From: JAXHUK01 sp034189725
GTDB taxonomy: Bacteria > Chloroflexota > Dehalococcoidia > SZUA-161
Direction of reading: 5' to 3'
NCBI GenBank assembly: GCA_034189725.1
Contig: JAXHUK010000070.1
Span: 1-5,849, forward strand
Length of the DNA stretch: 5,849 nt
Shown one piece after another: positions 1-5,806 of the stretch. Position numbers and translations under genes: made by a program. The first letter of the stretch is position 1, and every line of letters begins with the position of its first letter. The notes below the pieces were generated by a model, which was not told the origin of the DNA, did not search any database, and worked only from the letters and a program-made list of their open reading frames with translations.

Positions 1-1226
1 GCAACAAACATGGGCTGTGACAGGAAACGCTGTATTTTACGGGCACGGGCTACGGTGATCTTATCCTCGTCACTAAGCTCCTCAATACCCAATATGGCGA
101 TAATATCCTGGAGATCACGGTAGCGCTGCAATACGCTTTGTATACCGCGTGCTACCTGATAATGCTCCTCCCCAACAATCTTGGGGTCGAGAATACGCGA
201 GGTAGACGTCAATGGATCGACGGCAGGATAGAGACCCTGTGCCGCAATACTGCGCTCGAGTGCTACAACGGCATCCAGGTGCCCGAACGTGGTTACAATT
301 CCCGGATCGGTGTAGTCATCAGCAGGTACATAAATCGCCTGGAACGAGGTGATCGAGCCCTTCTTGGTCGTGGCAATTCTTTCCTCCAGCTCGCCCATCT
401 CTGTACCCAGCGTGGGCTGGTAACCGACTGCTGACGGCATCCTGCCCAGAAGTGCTGATACCTCCATACCAGCCAGGATATACCGATAGATGTTGTCAAT
501 GAACAGGAGCACGTCCTGCCCCTCGACGTCGCGGAAATACTCTGCCATGGTCAATCCGGTGAGAGAAATCCGCAGCCTTACTCCGGGAGGTTCATTCATC
601 TGTCCGAAGACCAGCACCGTTTTGTCGATAACTCCCGAGTCCCTCATTTCATGCCAGAGGTCATTGCCCTCGCGAGACCTTTCGCCAACGCCGGCGAAAA
701 CTGAGAACCCACCCTGCTCGGTAGCTATATTGCGTATAAGCTCTAGAATAACTACGGTTTTGCCCACACCAGCGCCACCATAGGCCCCGATCTTCCCCCC
801 TCTGGTGAATGGGGTGACCAGATCCATCACCTTGATGCCAGTCTCCAGCATCTCGGTACTGGTCTCTTGCTCAGTGAACGGCGGAGGAGGCCGATGAATT
901 GGCCAATGCTCTTTCGCGTCAACAGAGCCGAGGTTATCCAGTGGCTGCCCCTCAATATTAAACAACCGTCCCAGGCACTCTCTGCCAACAGGCACGGATA
1001 TCGCCGCCCCGGTGTCTATTGCCTCCGCTCCACGTGCAAGCCCATCGGTAGGCGAGAGAGCAAGGCAGCGCGCCCAGTTATTCCCTATATGGTGCTGCGT
1101 CTCCAGAACGATCTTGCCCTCATCTGTGACGACTTCTATTGCATTATTTAGCGCAGGTAACTCATCCGGAGGAAATTCAACATCAACTACGGTGCCGATT
1201 ACCTGAGCTACTCTCCCTATTGCCAT
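1..1226 (-). CDS. atpD: F1 ATP synthase subunit beta (3' end cut by window edge)
   Basis: This is the catalytic subunit of F1, which makes ATP from ADP and phosphate, or hydrolyses it, in the alpha3beta3 head on the cytoplasmic side of the membrane. I translated it by hand: the frame stays open from the ATG at 1224-1226 to the window edge, giving 408 full codons, so roughly the last 60 residues of a usual 460-470 are missing. Visible landmarks are the beta-barrel N-terminus (residues 1-80), Walker A GGAGVGKT (150-157), the catalytic Glu182 in GERSREGNDL, Walker B DVLLFIDN (238-245), the YPAVDP adenine-site Tyr333 with the alpha/beta signature PAVDPLTSTS (334-343), and an EELSDED loop (382-388) matching the DELSEED lever that pushes gamma. 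The start is supported by AGGAGG at 1232-1237, 5 nt upstream. It lies 25 nt after atpG. Residues NIYRY (245-249) and PGIVTTFGHLDAV (308-320) differ from the commoner NIFRF and [13 protein letters not shown]. Identity is secure. Confidence 0.97.
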   Translation of the reverse strand, partial: MAIGRVAQVIGTVVDVEFPPDELPALNNAIEVVTDEGKIVLETQHHIGNNWARCLALSPTDGLARGAEAIDTGAAISVPVGRECLGRLFNIEGQPLDNLGSVDAKEHWPIHRPPPPFTEQETSTEMLETGIKVMDLVTPFTRGGKIGAYGGAGVGKTVVILELIRNIATEQGGFSVFAGVGERSREGNDLWHEMRDSGVIDKTVLVFGQMNEPPGVRLRISLTGLTMAEYFRDVEGQDVLLFIDNIYRYILAGMEVSALLGRMPSAVGYQPTLGTEMGELEERIATTKKGSITSFQAIYVPADDYTDPGIVTTFGHLDAVVALERSIAAQGLYPAVDPLTSTSRILDPKIVGEEHYQVARGIQSVLQRYRDLQDIIAILGIEELSDEDKITVARARKIQRFLSQPMFV

Positions 1227-1251
1227 GGCAGCCTCCTGGTCATTGTGTGCG

Positions 1252-2106
1252 TTAGTCTTGAGTAATTCCGCCAGCGATGTCTAAAAGCTCTTTGGTGATT
1301 AATTCCTGGCGTGCCTTGTTCAGCATCAAGGTAAGTTCATCGATCATATCATTTGCGGCATCGGTTGCATTACGCATAGCAACCATCCTTGCCGATTGCT
1401 CACTGGCGATGGATTCCAATATTGCATGGTAAACCTGCATTTCAATATAGCGAGGAAGCAGATGGTCGAGAACCGCTCTTGGTGAAGGCTCATAAATATA
1501 CTCGATGTTTCCTGTCTGCTCCAGCCCCTCTGACTCAATAGGCAGTAACTCCCAGATTACCGGTTGCTGATTCACTGTGGTGACGAATTTCGTATATGCC
1601 AGATAGACCTGGTCGATCTGCCCACTCATATAGTCATCGATAACCACCCGTGAAATAGGGAGGGTATCATTCAGAGAAGGCCGATCGCCCAAATTTGTAA
1701 ATTCAGCAAGCAGGGACTGGTTGAACTTGGCAAGGAAATCCCTGCCCTTTCGTCCTACAGTGATCGGGGAAACAGGCACCTCTTGTTTTTGTAGAAATGT
1801 CGCGGTCGCTCGGTTGACATTAGCATTCAAGCCGCCGCAAAGACCACGATCGCCGGTGATGTGAATAATCCCGATATTTTTGACCTCTCTCCTTTGCAGC
1901 AGCGGATGAAGCTCTTCACCCTCCTGGCGTTGAGCGGCGACATCAGCGAGAACTTCACGCATCTTCTCTGCGTAAGGACGTGCCGCCAGCACTCGTTGTT
2001 GCGCCTGTTTCATTTTGGACGCTGCAATCATCTCCATAGCTCTGGTGACCTTGGCGGTACTCTGTATGGAGCGAATACGGCGACGAATTATGCGAATGGG
2101 AACCAT
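1252..2106 (-). CDS. atpG: F1 ATP synthase subunit gamma
   Basis: This is the central rotating shaft that couples turning of the c-ring to the three catalytic sites. The protein has 284 residues, the normal length for bacterial gamma. The N-terminal helix has the family pattern of basic residues followed by TRAMEMIAASKM (21-32). The conserved GDRGLCGGLN lies at 85-94. The C-terminal helix holds SARMVAMRNATDAAND (238-253), and ITKELLDIAGG (270-280) corresponds to the gamma signature. That signature normally continues with Ala, but Ile281 stands here, a small deviation. The start ATG is preceded only by a purine-rich stretch (GAGAAGAGAG at 2111-2120), a weaker ribosome site than those of its neighbours. 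The N-terminus aligns with the family by eye, so I keep this start. It follows atpA by 20 nt and precedes atpD by 25 nt, consistent with one transcript. Confidence 0.97.
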   Translation of the reverse strand: MVPIRIIRRRIRSIQSTAKVTRAMEMIAASKMKQAQQRVLAARPYAEKMREVLADVAAQRQEGEELHPLLQRREVKNIGIIHITGDRGLCGGLNANVNRATATFLQKQEVPVSPITVGRKGRDFLAKFNQSLLAEFTNLGDRPSLNDTLPISRVVIDDYMSGQIDQVYLAYTKFVTTVNQQPVIWELLPIESEGLEQTGNIEYIYEPSPRAVLDHLLPRYIEMQVYHAILESIASEQSARMVAMRNATDAANDMIDELTLMLNKARQELITKELLDIAGGITQD

Positions 2107-2126
2107 CGTTCTCTCTTCTCACCTAG

Positions 2127-3632
2127 TTATGCTATAGTCTGCTTGAACTCATTAATGGCTTTTTTCAATGCTTCCAGGTTGCTATCACTAATAGCTTTCT
2201 CGGAAGCGATAGCCTTTCCGATCTCGGGATGATTAGTCTCCATAAACCTGTGGAATGATTCCTCAGTAGACCGGATATTGTCTACGGCGATATCATCGAA
2301 GTAACCATTGGTTACTGCATAGAGAATCATGACCTGTTTCTCCAGCGGCACCGGTTCATATTGAGTCTGCTTGAGCACCTCGGTAATGCGTTCCCCGATG
2401 TCGAGCTGTGCTTTCGTTGCCTTGTCCAGGTCCGAAGTGCCGAACTGAGCAAAGGTCGACATTTCTCTGTACTGAGCGAGATCGATACGGAGGCTTCCCG
2501 ACACTTTTTTCATCGCTTTGGTTTGTGCCGAGCCTCCAACACGTGATACCGAGAGTCCGATGTTCATTGCCGGGCGTATTCCCGCATTGAACAACTCGGT
2601 CTCCAGGTATATCTGGCCATCAGTAATGGAGATGACGTTGGTTGGAACGTATGCAGAGATATCATTTGCCTGCGTCTCAATGATAGGCAGAGCGGTGAGC
2701 GAGCCGGCACCGTGCTGTTCATCGAGCTTTGCCGACCTTTCGAGAAGCCGTGAATGGAGATAGAATACATCCCCGGGATAGGCTTCACGCCCTGCAGGAC
2801 GTCGCAGGAGCAGCGATATTTGCCTGTACGCCCAGGCGTGCTTTGAAAGATCATCATAGATAATCAGAACATCCTGCCCTTGCTCCATGAAAGCTTCACC
2901 CATGGCGCAACCAGCGTAGGGGGCCAGATATTGCAACGCGGCGGACTCGGAGGCGTTGGCTGCCACTATGATTGTATGTTCCATAGCGCCGTATTTCTCC
3001 AGCGTCCCCACCACCTGTGCCACTTTCGAAGCTTTCTGCCCGATCGCGACATAGATACAGGTAAGGTCTCCCCCCTTCTGGTTAATGATAGTATCGAGGG
3101 CGATAACCGTTTTTCCCGTCGAACGGTCACCGATGATTAACTCTCGCTGCCCTCTCCCGATGGGAATGATGCTATCAATAGCCTTGATGCCAGTCTGCAC
3201 GGGTGTGTCAACTGACTTACGAGTTACCACGTTGGGGGCGACTCGTTCCACGGGGAGCGTCTTATCATATTTTATCGGTCCCTTACCATCAATAGGTTGC
3301 CCCAGGGAATTCACCACACGGCCGATGAGCCCTTCTCCCACAGGCACCTCGACGATTCTCCCGGTGCACCTTACCTCATCTCCTTCTTTAATCCCGGCAT
3401 ACTCACCGAGCAGAATGGCGCCGACACTATCTTCCTCGAGGTTAAGTGCGAGCCCTATCACTCCATAGGGGAACTCAAGCAACTCATTGTATTTGACTCC
3501 AGAGAGCCCATGAATATGGGCGATACCATCGCCGACCTCGACCACTGTACCTACATCAACTGCAGCTACTGTAGTGCCGAATTGCTCTATCTGCTGCTTA
3601 ATAACTGAAGCGATATCTTGAGCTCGTGCCAT
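2127..3632 (-). CDS. atpA: F1 ATP synthase subunit alpha
   Basis: This is the non-catalytic nucleotide-binding subunit that alternates with beta in the F1 head and supplies the arginine finger. It has 501 residues, full length for the family. In order it shows an N-terminal helix that normally contacts delta (1-20), a beta-barrel (about 25-95), the P-loop GDRSTGKT (168-175), Walker B DVLIIYDDL (254-262), PGDVFYLHSRLLERS (286-300), and the signature region PAMNIGLSVSRVGGSAQ (354-370), in which Arg364 is the expected arginine finger. Most family members have GDRQTGKT, so Ser171 replaces the usual Gln, and Met356 replaces the usual Ile/Val/Leu of the signature. The start ATG has AAAAGGAG at 3641-3648, 8 nt upstream. 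An 82-nt gap separates it from atpH, longer than most gaps in this cluster. It ends with TAA 20 nt before atpG. Confidence 0.98.
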   Translation of the reverse strand: MARAQDIASVIKQQIEQFGTTVAAVDVGTVVEVGDGIAHIHGLSGVKYNELLEFPYGVIGLALNLEEDSVGAILLGEYAGIKEGDEVRCTGRIVEVPVGEGLIGRVVNSLGQPIDGKGPIKYDKTLPVERVAPNVVTRKSVDTPVQTGIKAIDSIIPIGRGQRELIIGDRSTGKTVIALDTIINQKGGDLTCIYVAIGQKASKVAQVVGTLEKYGAMEHTIIVAANASESAALQYLAPYAGCAMGEAFMEQGQDVLIIYDDLSKHAWAYRQISLLLRRPAGREAYPGDVFYLHSRLLERSAKLDEQHGAGSLTALPIIETQANDISAYVPTNVISITDGQIYLETELFNAGIRPAMNIGLSVSRVGGSAQTKAMKKVSGSLRIDLAQYREMSTFAQFGTSDLDKATKAQLDIGERITEVLKQTQYEPVPLEKQVMILYAVTNGYFDDIAVDNIRSTEESFHRFMETNHPEIGKAIASEKAISDSNLEALKKAINEFKQTIA

Positions 3633-3714
3633 CTGTCCTGCTCCTTTTCACGCATTTTCCCGATCCCATCCCTGTACGGAGTTCGCCAAGCCGAACGGTA
3701 ATTAACCAGGGTAA

Positions 3715-4251
3715 TCAAATGGCTTGGACCAAACTCTTCTTTAAGGCCTCGAGCTTTGCCTTTGTGCTGCCGTCAAGTACCTTGTCGCCGATCCTGGCAA
3801 CAAACCCTCCGATAATAGAGGGGTCAACCTCTGCGGAGAGCACGATTTGTTTCCCTGCTATCTCGCTCAGGTGCTTGGCCAGCTTTGCTTTGTCACCCTC
3901 GTCAATAGGTACCGCGGTAACTACTGTAGCGTGCTCTAAACCGAGATGAGCATCGGCCTTGCGTTCATATTCAGCTATAATCTGTTTTAATATTCCCAGC
4001 CTTTGCTTGGATACCAAGAGGTATGCGAGATTGAGGGCAAGCTCGCTGAGGTCAGGAAGACATTTTTTTATAACCACCATTTTCTCGCTGAGGTGAATTT
4101 TCGGGTTCTCTAAAACCATCGCCAACTCAGGCTCAGTAAGAGTGACAGCCATAGCCTTCAGTTCAGACCGCCATTTCTCCACCTCGTTGTTCTCAATGGC
4201 GAGTTGAAATACTGCCTGCGCGTGTCGCTTTGCCGATGCGACCCTTGCCAC
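3715..4251 (-). CDS. atpH: F1 ATP synthase subunit delta (OSCP homologue)
   Basis: Delta caps the F1 head and joins the alpha N-termini to the b subunits, forming the upper part of the peripheral stalk. The protein has 178 residues, the usual size. It has a helical N-terminal domain (about 5-105; ASAKRHAQAVFQLAIE at 5-20 is typical) and a C-terminal part with the OSCP/delta signature around EVDPSIIGGFVARIGDKVLDGS, residues 141-162, written here as EVDPSIIGGF plus VARIGDKVLDGS. The start codon is GTG, and its first G is also the last base of the atpF stop (TAGTG at 4249-4253). AAGGAGG at 4256-4262, inside the end of atpF, lies 4 nt upstream. This one-base overlap suggests coupled translation of b and delta. 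The stop is TGA, which shows that TGA terminates in this organism, because the protein ends where the family normally ends. Confidence 0.96.
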   Translation of the reverse strand: MARVASAKRHAQAVFQLAIENNEVEKWRSELKAMAVTLTEPELAMVLENPKIHLSEKMVVIKKCLPDLSELALNLAYLLVSKQRLGILKQIIAEYERKADAHLGLEHATVVTAVPIDEGDKAKLAKHLSEIAGKQIVLSAEVDPSIIGGFVARIGDKVLDGSTKAKLEALKKSLVQAI

Positions 4252-4823
4252 TAGCCCTCCTTCTTCAGGCTGGCGCTTTCTTCAAGCGTCTTCTCGATGA
4301 TTTGCCGATGGGCTTCCTTATCCAGAGATTTGTCAATCACTCTCTCAGCAGCCCGTATCGCAACATCAACAAATTCTTTACGCAACTGGTCCATAGCTTC
4401 CTGGCTTTCGGCCTGGATTTCACTCCGAGCTCTGGCGACGATAGCTTCGGCATCCTGTCTTGCCTGCTGTCGTGCTTCCTCTCGAAGCCTCTCTCCTATT
4501 TGCTCTGCCTGAGCTACCACATCCTGCCCCTGTTTGCGGGCCTCTGTGATTTGCTCTTGCACCAGTTGCTCGGTTTTTGCCACTTCTTCCTTAATGAAAT
4601 CGGCCTGCTCCATACTATCCTTGATTCGCTGAGAACGCTCATCAAGCATCTTGGTAATCGGTTTATAGCCGAATATCAGCAGAATAACCAGCAGCACACC
4701 AAAGTTGATAAACTGCCCGATTATACCGTGCCAGTTTATGCCAAGCTCGCCCATCGCATCACAACTGCTCAGCAGCAATGACAACCAGATAATTATAAGG
4801 GCAAGGCCAACACGGTTTTTCAT
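4251..4823 (-). CDS. atpF: Fo ATP synthase subunit b with lipoprotein-type N-terminus
   Basis: Subunit b anchors the peripheral stalk in the membrane and runs up F1 to delta. The protein has 190 residues, about 25 more than many b subunits. The extra part is at the N-terminus: residues 1-21 look like a lipoprotein signal, with Lys2 and Arg4, a hydrophobic stretch (5-18) and a lipobox LSSC with Cys21. Next come the usual b features: INWHGIIGQFINFG (29-42), one membrane helix (about 34-53), then a long charged helix rich in Glu, Gln, Arg and Ala (about 55-185) that would form the stalk coiled coil. The ATG start is favoured by AAGGGAG at 4831-4837, 7 nt upstream. A shorter start at Met24 would give a conventional b but has no clear ribosome site. 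The stop overlaps the GTG of atpH by one base. Confidence 0.95.
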   Translation of the reverse strand: MKNRVGLALIIIWLSLLLSSCDAMGELGINWHGIIGQFINFGVLLVILLIFGYKPITKMLDERSQRIKDSMEQADFIKEEVAKTEQLVQEQITEARKQGQDVVAQAEQIGERLREEARQQARQDAEAIVARARSEIQAESQEAMDQLRKEFVDVAIRAAERVIDKSLDKEAHRQIIEKTLEESASLKKEG

Positions 4824-4830
4824 TGCGGAA

Positions 4831-4837
4831 CTCCCTT
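4831..4837 (-). promoter_or_regulatory. Ribosome binding site of atpF
   Basis: On the minus strand this reads AAGGGAG and lies 7 nt before the ATG at 4821-4823. It supports the long start of subunit b, which includes the lipobox, over the internal Met24. Confidence 0.7.
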
Positions 4838-4840
4838 TTT

Positions 4841-4860
4841 GTAGCTTATGAATTAGCTAC
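4841..4860. repeat. Small inverted repeat in the atpF leader
   Basis: Perfect 6-base arms GTAGCT (4841-4846) and AGCTAC (4855-4860) flank an 8-base loop. On the transcript this would form a short hairpin placed just after an unused AAAGGAGG and just before the atpF ribosome site. Six base pairs are weak, no T-run follows immediately that would make it a convincing terminator, and it could be chance. It is listed because it sits with other leader oddities. Confidence 0.35.
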
Positions 4861-4867
4861 CTCCTTT
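4860..4867 (-). promoter_or_regulatory. Shine-Dalgarno-like AAAGGAGG without a usual start codon
   Basis: The minus strand reads AAAGGAGG here, one of the strongest Shine-Dalgarno matches in the window, yet no ATG, GTG or TTG follows at 4-12 nt. The only near-start in range is ATT (4851-4853), which happens to be in frame with atpF ten codons before its ATG. The site may be an extra ribosome-recruiting element for atpF, a remnant, or part of the 9-codon mini-ORF described in the findings. The match is seen directly; its role is inference. Confidence 0.4.
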
Positions 4868-4912
4868 GCAAACATCACTTCCAAATGCTCTGAACTGTGG
4901 TACTGCCGGCTA

Positions 4913-5029
4913 TTAAGCCGCTGGCATTAGCAAAACAGCACCTAAAATGACCGCAGCGATCATAATTCCGATGATTAGCACCGTTGAAGCCATGATTGCA
5001 ATGAATGGTGGTAAGCCTTCGTCTTGCAT
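4913..5029 (-). CDS. Small single-span membrane protein, 38 aa, unrecognised
   Basis: I do not recognise this protein and no function can be assigned. It has 38 codons, from an ATG at 5027-5029 to TAA at 4913-4915, followed at once by TAG. It begins MQDEGLPPF and then has one hydrophobic segment (about residues 9-35) ending in LLMPAA. It contains no Lys, Arg, His, Cys, Trp or Tyr; its only charges are Asp3 and Glu4. Small residues spaced four apart (Gly21/Ala25, Ala26/Gly30) are the kind seen in helix packing. A strong AGGAGG lies 7 nt upstream, and the ORF fills most of the gap between atpE (29 nt away) and atpF. This supports real translation with the Fo genes. It lacks a membrane carboxylate, so it is not a second c subunit. 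It could be an assembly or accessory peptide, or a chance ORF. Confidence 0.7.
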   Translation of the reverse strand: MQDEGLPPFIAIMASTVLIIGIMIAAVILGAVLLMPAA

Positions 5030-5036
5030 AATTATG

Positions 5037-5042
5037 CCTCCT
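5037..5042 (-). promoter_or_regulatory. Ribosome binding site of the 38-aa ORF
   Basis: The minus strand reads AGGAGG (GAGGAGG in context), 7 nt before the ATG. This is the ideal spacing and an anti-16S match as good as that of atpE. It is the main reason for calling the small ORF a gene. Confidence 0.75.
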
Positions 5043-5058
5043 CAGCTGCGCTCCCGAA

Positions 5059-5286
5059 TTATAGCATTCCTAAGATAATGGCTACAATTAGAGCATAAAT
5101 ACCGATCGCTTCGGCAAAGGCGATAGCCAGAATCATGTTCGTCATGATCGGGCCCCTAGCCTCAGGGTTGCGCCCCAATGCCTGCATAGCTCCAAACCCC
5201 AAAATTCCAATACCTACTCCCGGCCCTAGAGCACCCAGCCCCATAGCCAGCCCTGCGCCTAGCATCTTCGCCGCTTCTGGATCCAT
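5059..5286 (-). CDS. atpE: Fo ATP synthase subunit c (proteolipid)
   Basis: Subunit c forms the membrane rotor ring that carries ions across and turns gamma. The protein has 75 residues folding as a helical hairpin: helix 1 (about 6-36) is glycine-rich (GLGALGPGVGIGILGFG, 16-32), the cytoplasmic loop has GRNPEARG (38-45), and helix 2 (about 47-73) carries the ion-binding Glu59 in AFAEAIGIY (56-64). Family knowledge: sodium-type c subunits have Gln after GPGVG and Ser after the Glu. Here those positions are Ile26 and Ala60, so I infer a proton ring. The start is set by AGGAGG at 5294-5299, 7 nt upstream, and by the MDPEAAK N-terminus. It follows atpB by 25 nt. No signal peptide precedes helix 1. 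Confidence 0.98.
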   Translation of the reverse strand: MDPEAAKMLGAGLAMGLGALGPGVGIGILGFGAMQALGRNPEARGPIMTNMILAIAFAEAIGIYALIVAIILGML

Positions 5287-5293
5287 TTTTCAA

Positions 5294-5299
5294 CCTCCT
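5294..5299 (-). promoter_or_regulatory. Ribosome binding site of atpE
   Basis: The minus strand reads AGGAGG, extended to AGGAGGTT, 7 nt before the atpE ATG. This strong site fits the need to make about ten c subunits per enzyme. Confidence 0.7.
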
Positions 5300-5311
5300 A
5301 TAGGGTTTTTG

Positions 5312-5806
5312 TTAATGTTCGCTTTCATGCGGTGTAACCGCCATAGTTGCGAATACTAAGGTCAATGAACTAAATATAAGTGCCTGGATAAATCCCAAGA
5401 GTGTCTCCAAACCATAGAACAATACCGGAACTACCCATGCAATGAGGAATGCCATCATCATGAGCAATACCTCACCGGCGGTCATATTGCCAAAGAGACG
5501 GAAGGTGAAGCTAATGATACGTACAAACTCGCTGAGCAGTTCCAGGAGGCCAACGAAGATATCGATGATGCCGAATAAAATCGCGCCCAGCGCCGCTTTT
5601 ATTCGGCCCCTGACAAGGTGTCCCAGACCCTGGAACAATTGCCCGAACCTGAAAAACTTTCCCGCATAGTGTAGACGGAGGGAGGTTATTCCCCAATATT
5701 CTACGGCGATGAATGAAACCAGCGCCAGCGTGAGGGGAACATTGATGTCAGTATTCGCAGGTCGTAATAGGGCAACCTCATGAACCGCGTGCGCGCCATG
5801 TTCCAC
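5312..5806 (-). CDS. atpB: Fo ATP synthase subunit a, C-terminal part; 5' side out of frame or cut
   Basis: Subunit a forms the two half-channels that pass protons to the c-ring. The open frame gives 164 residues, while the family usually has 230-270. What is present matches the C-terminal two thirds: RPANTDINVPL (15-25), helices at about 24-40 and 72-95, SFTFRLFGNMTAGE (99-112) with Arg103 equal to the essential E. coli Arg210, Glu134 near the place of His245, and IQALIFSSLTLVFATMA (140-156) with Gln141 equal to Gln252. The first membrane helices are missing. The first codon possible in frame is the GTG at 5804-5806, but it has no ribosome site and falls where homologues are mid-protein, so it is probably not a true start. 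Two in-frame TGA codons lie upstream at 5822-5824 and 5831-5833. A one-base change in the A5 run (5818-5822) would open another frame to the window end. Either this is an assembly error or a damaged gene; the window holds only 43 more bases. Confidence 0.9.
   Translation of the reverse strand: MEHGAHAVHEVALLRPANTDINVPLTLALVSFIAVEYWGITSLRLHYAGKFFRFGQLFQGLGHLVRGRIKAALGAILFGIIDIFVGLLELLSEFVRIISFTFRLFGNMTAGEVLLMMMAFLIAWVVPVLFYGLETLLGFIQALIFSSLTLVFATMAVTPHESEH

Noticed and set aside
138..1206. Several plus-strand open frames of 60-100 codons opposite atpD.
   Set aside because: They lie antisense to a clear beta gene, lack ribosome sites and family features, and are composition shadows.
1..1226. 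Possible pseudogene: no long closed minus-strand frame appears over the left 1.2 kb.
   Set aside because: Hand translation from 1226 gives 408 uninterrupted codons of beta subunit. The frame has no stop only because the gene leaves the window.
3681..3696. Stem GTTCG/CGAAC in the atpH-atpA gap as a terminator.
   Set aside because: It has only five base pairs and no following T-run on the minus strand, and termination in mid-operon before alpha would be unlikely.
4230..4781. A plus-strand open frame of 183 codons opposite atpF.
   Set aside because: It is antisense to the heptad-rich b subunit, whose codons create long Leu-rich mirror frames. It has no homology that I recognise and conflicts with a secure gene.
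4913..5029. The small ORF as a duplicated or degenerate second c subunit.
   Set aside because: It has one span rather than a hairpin, no RNP loop and no membrane Glu/Asp. The likeness to c helix 2 is within what hydrophobic composition gives by chance.
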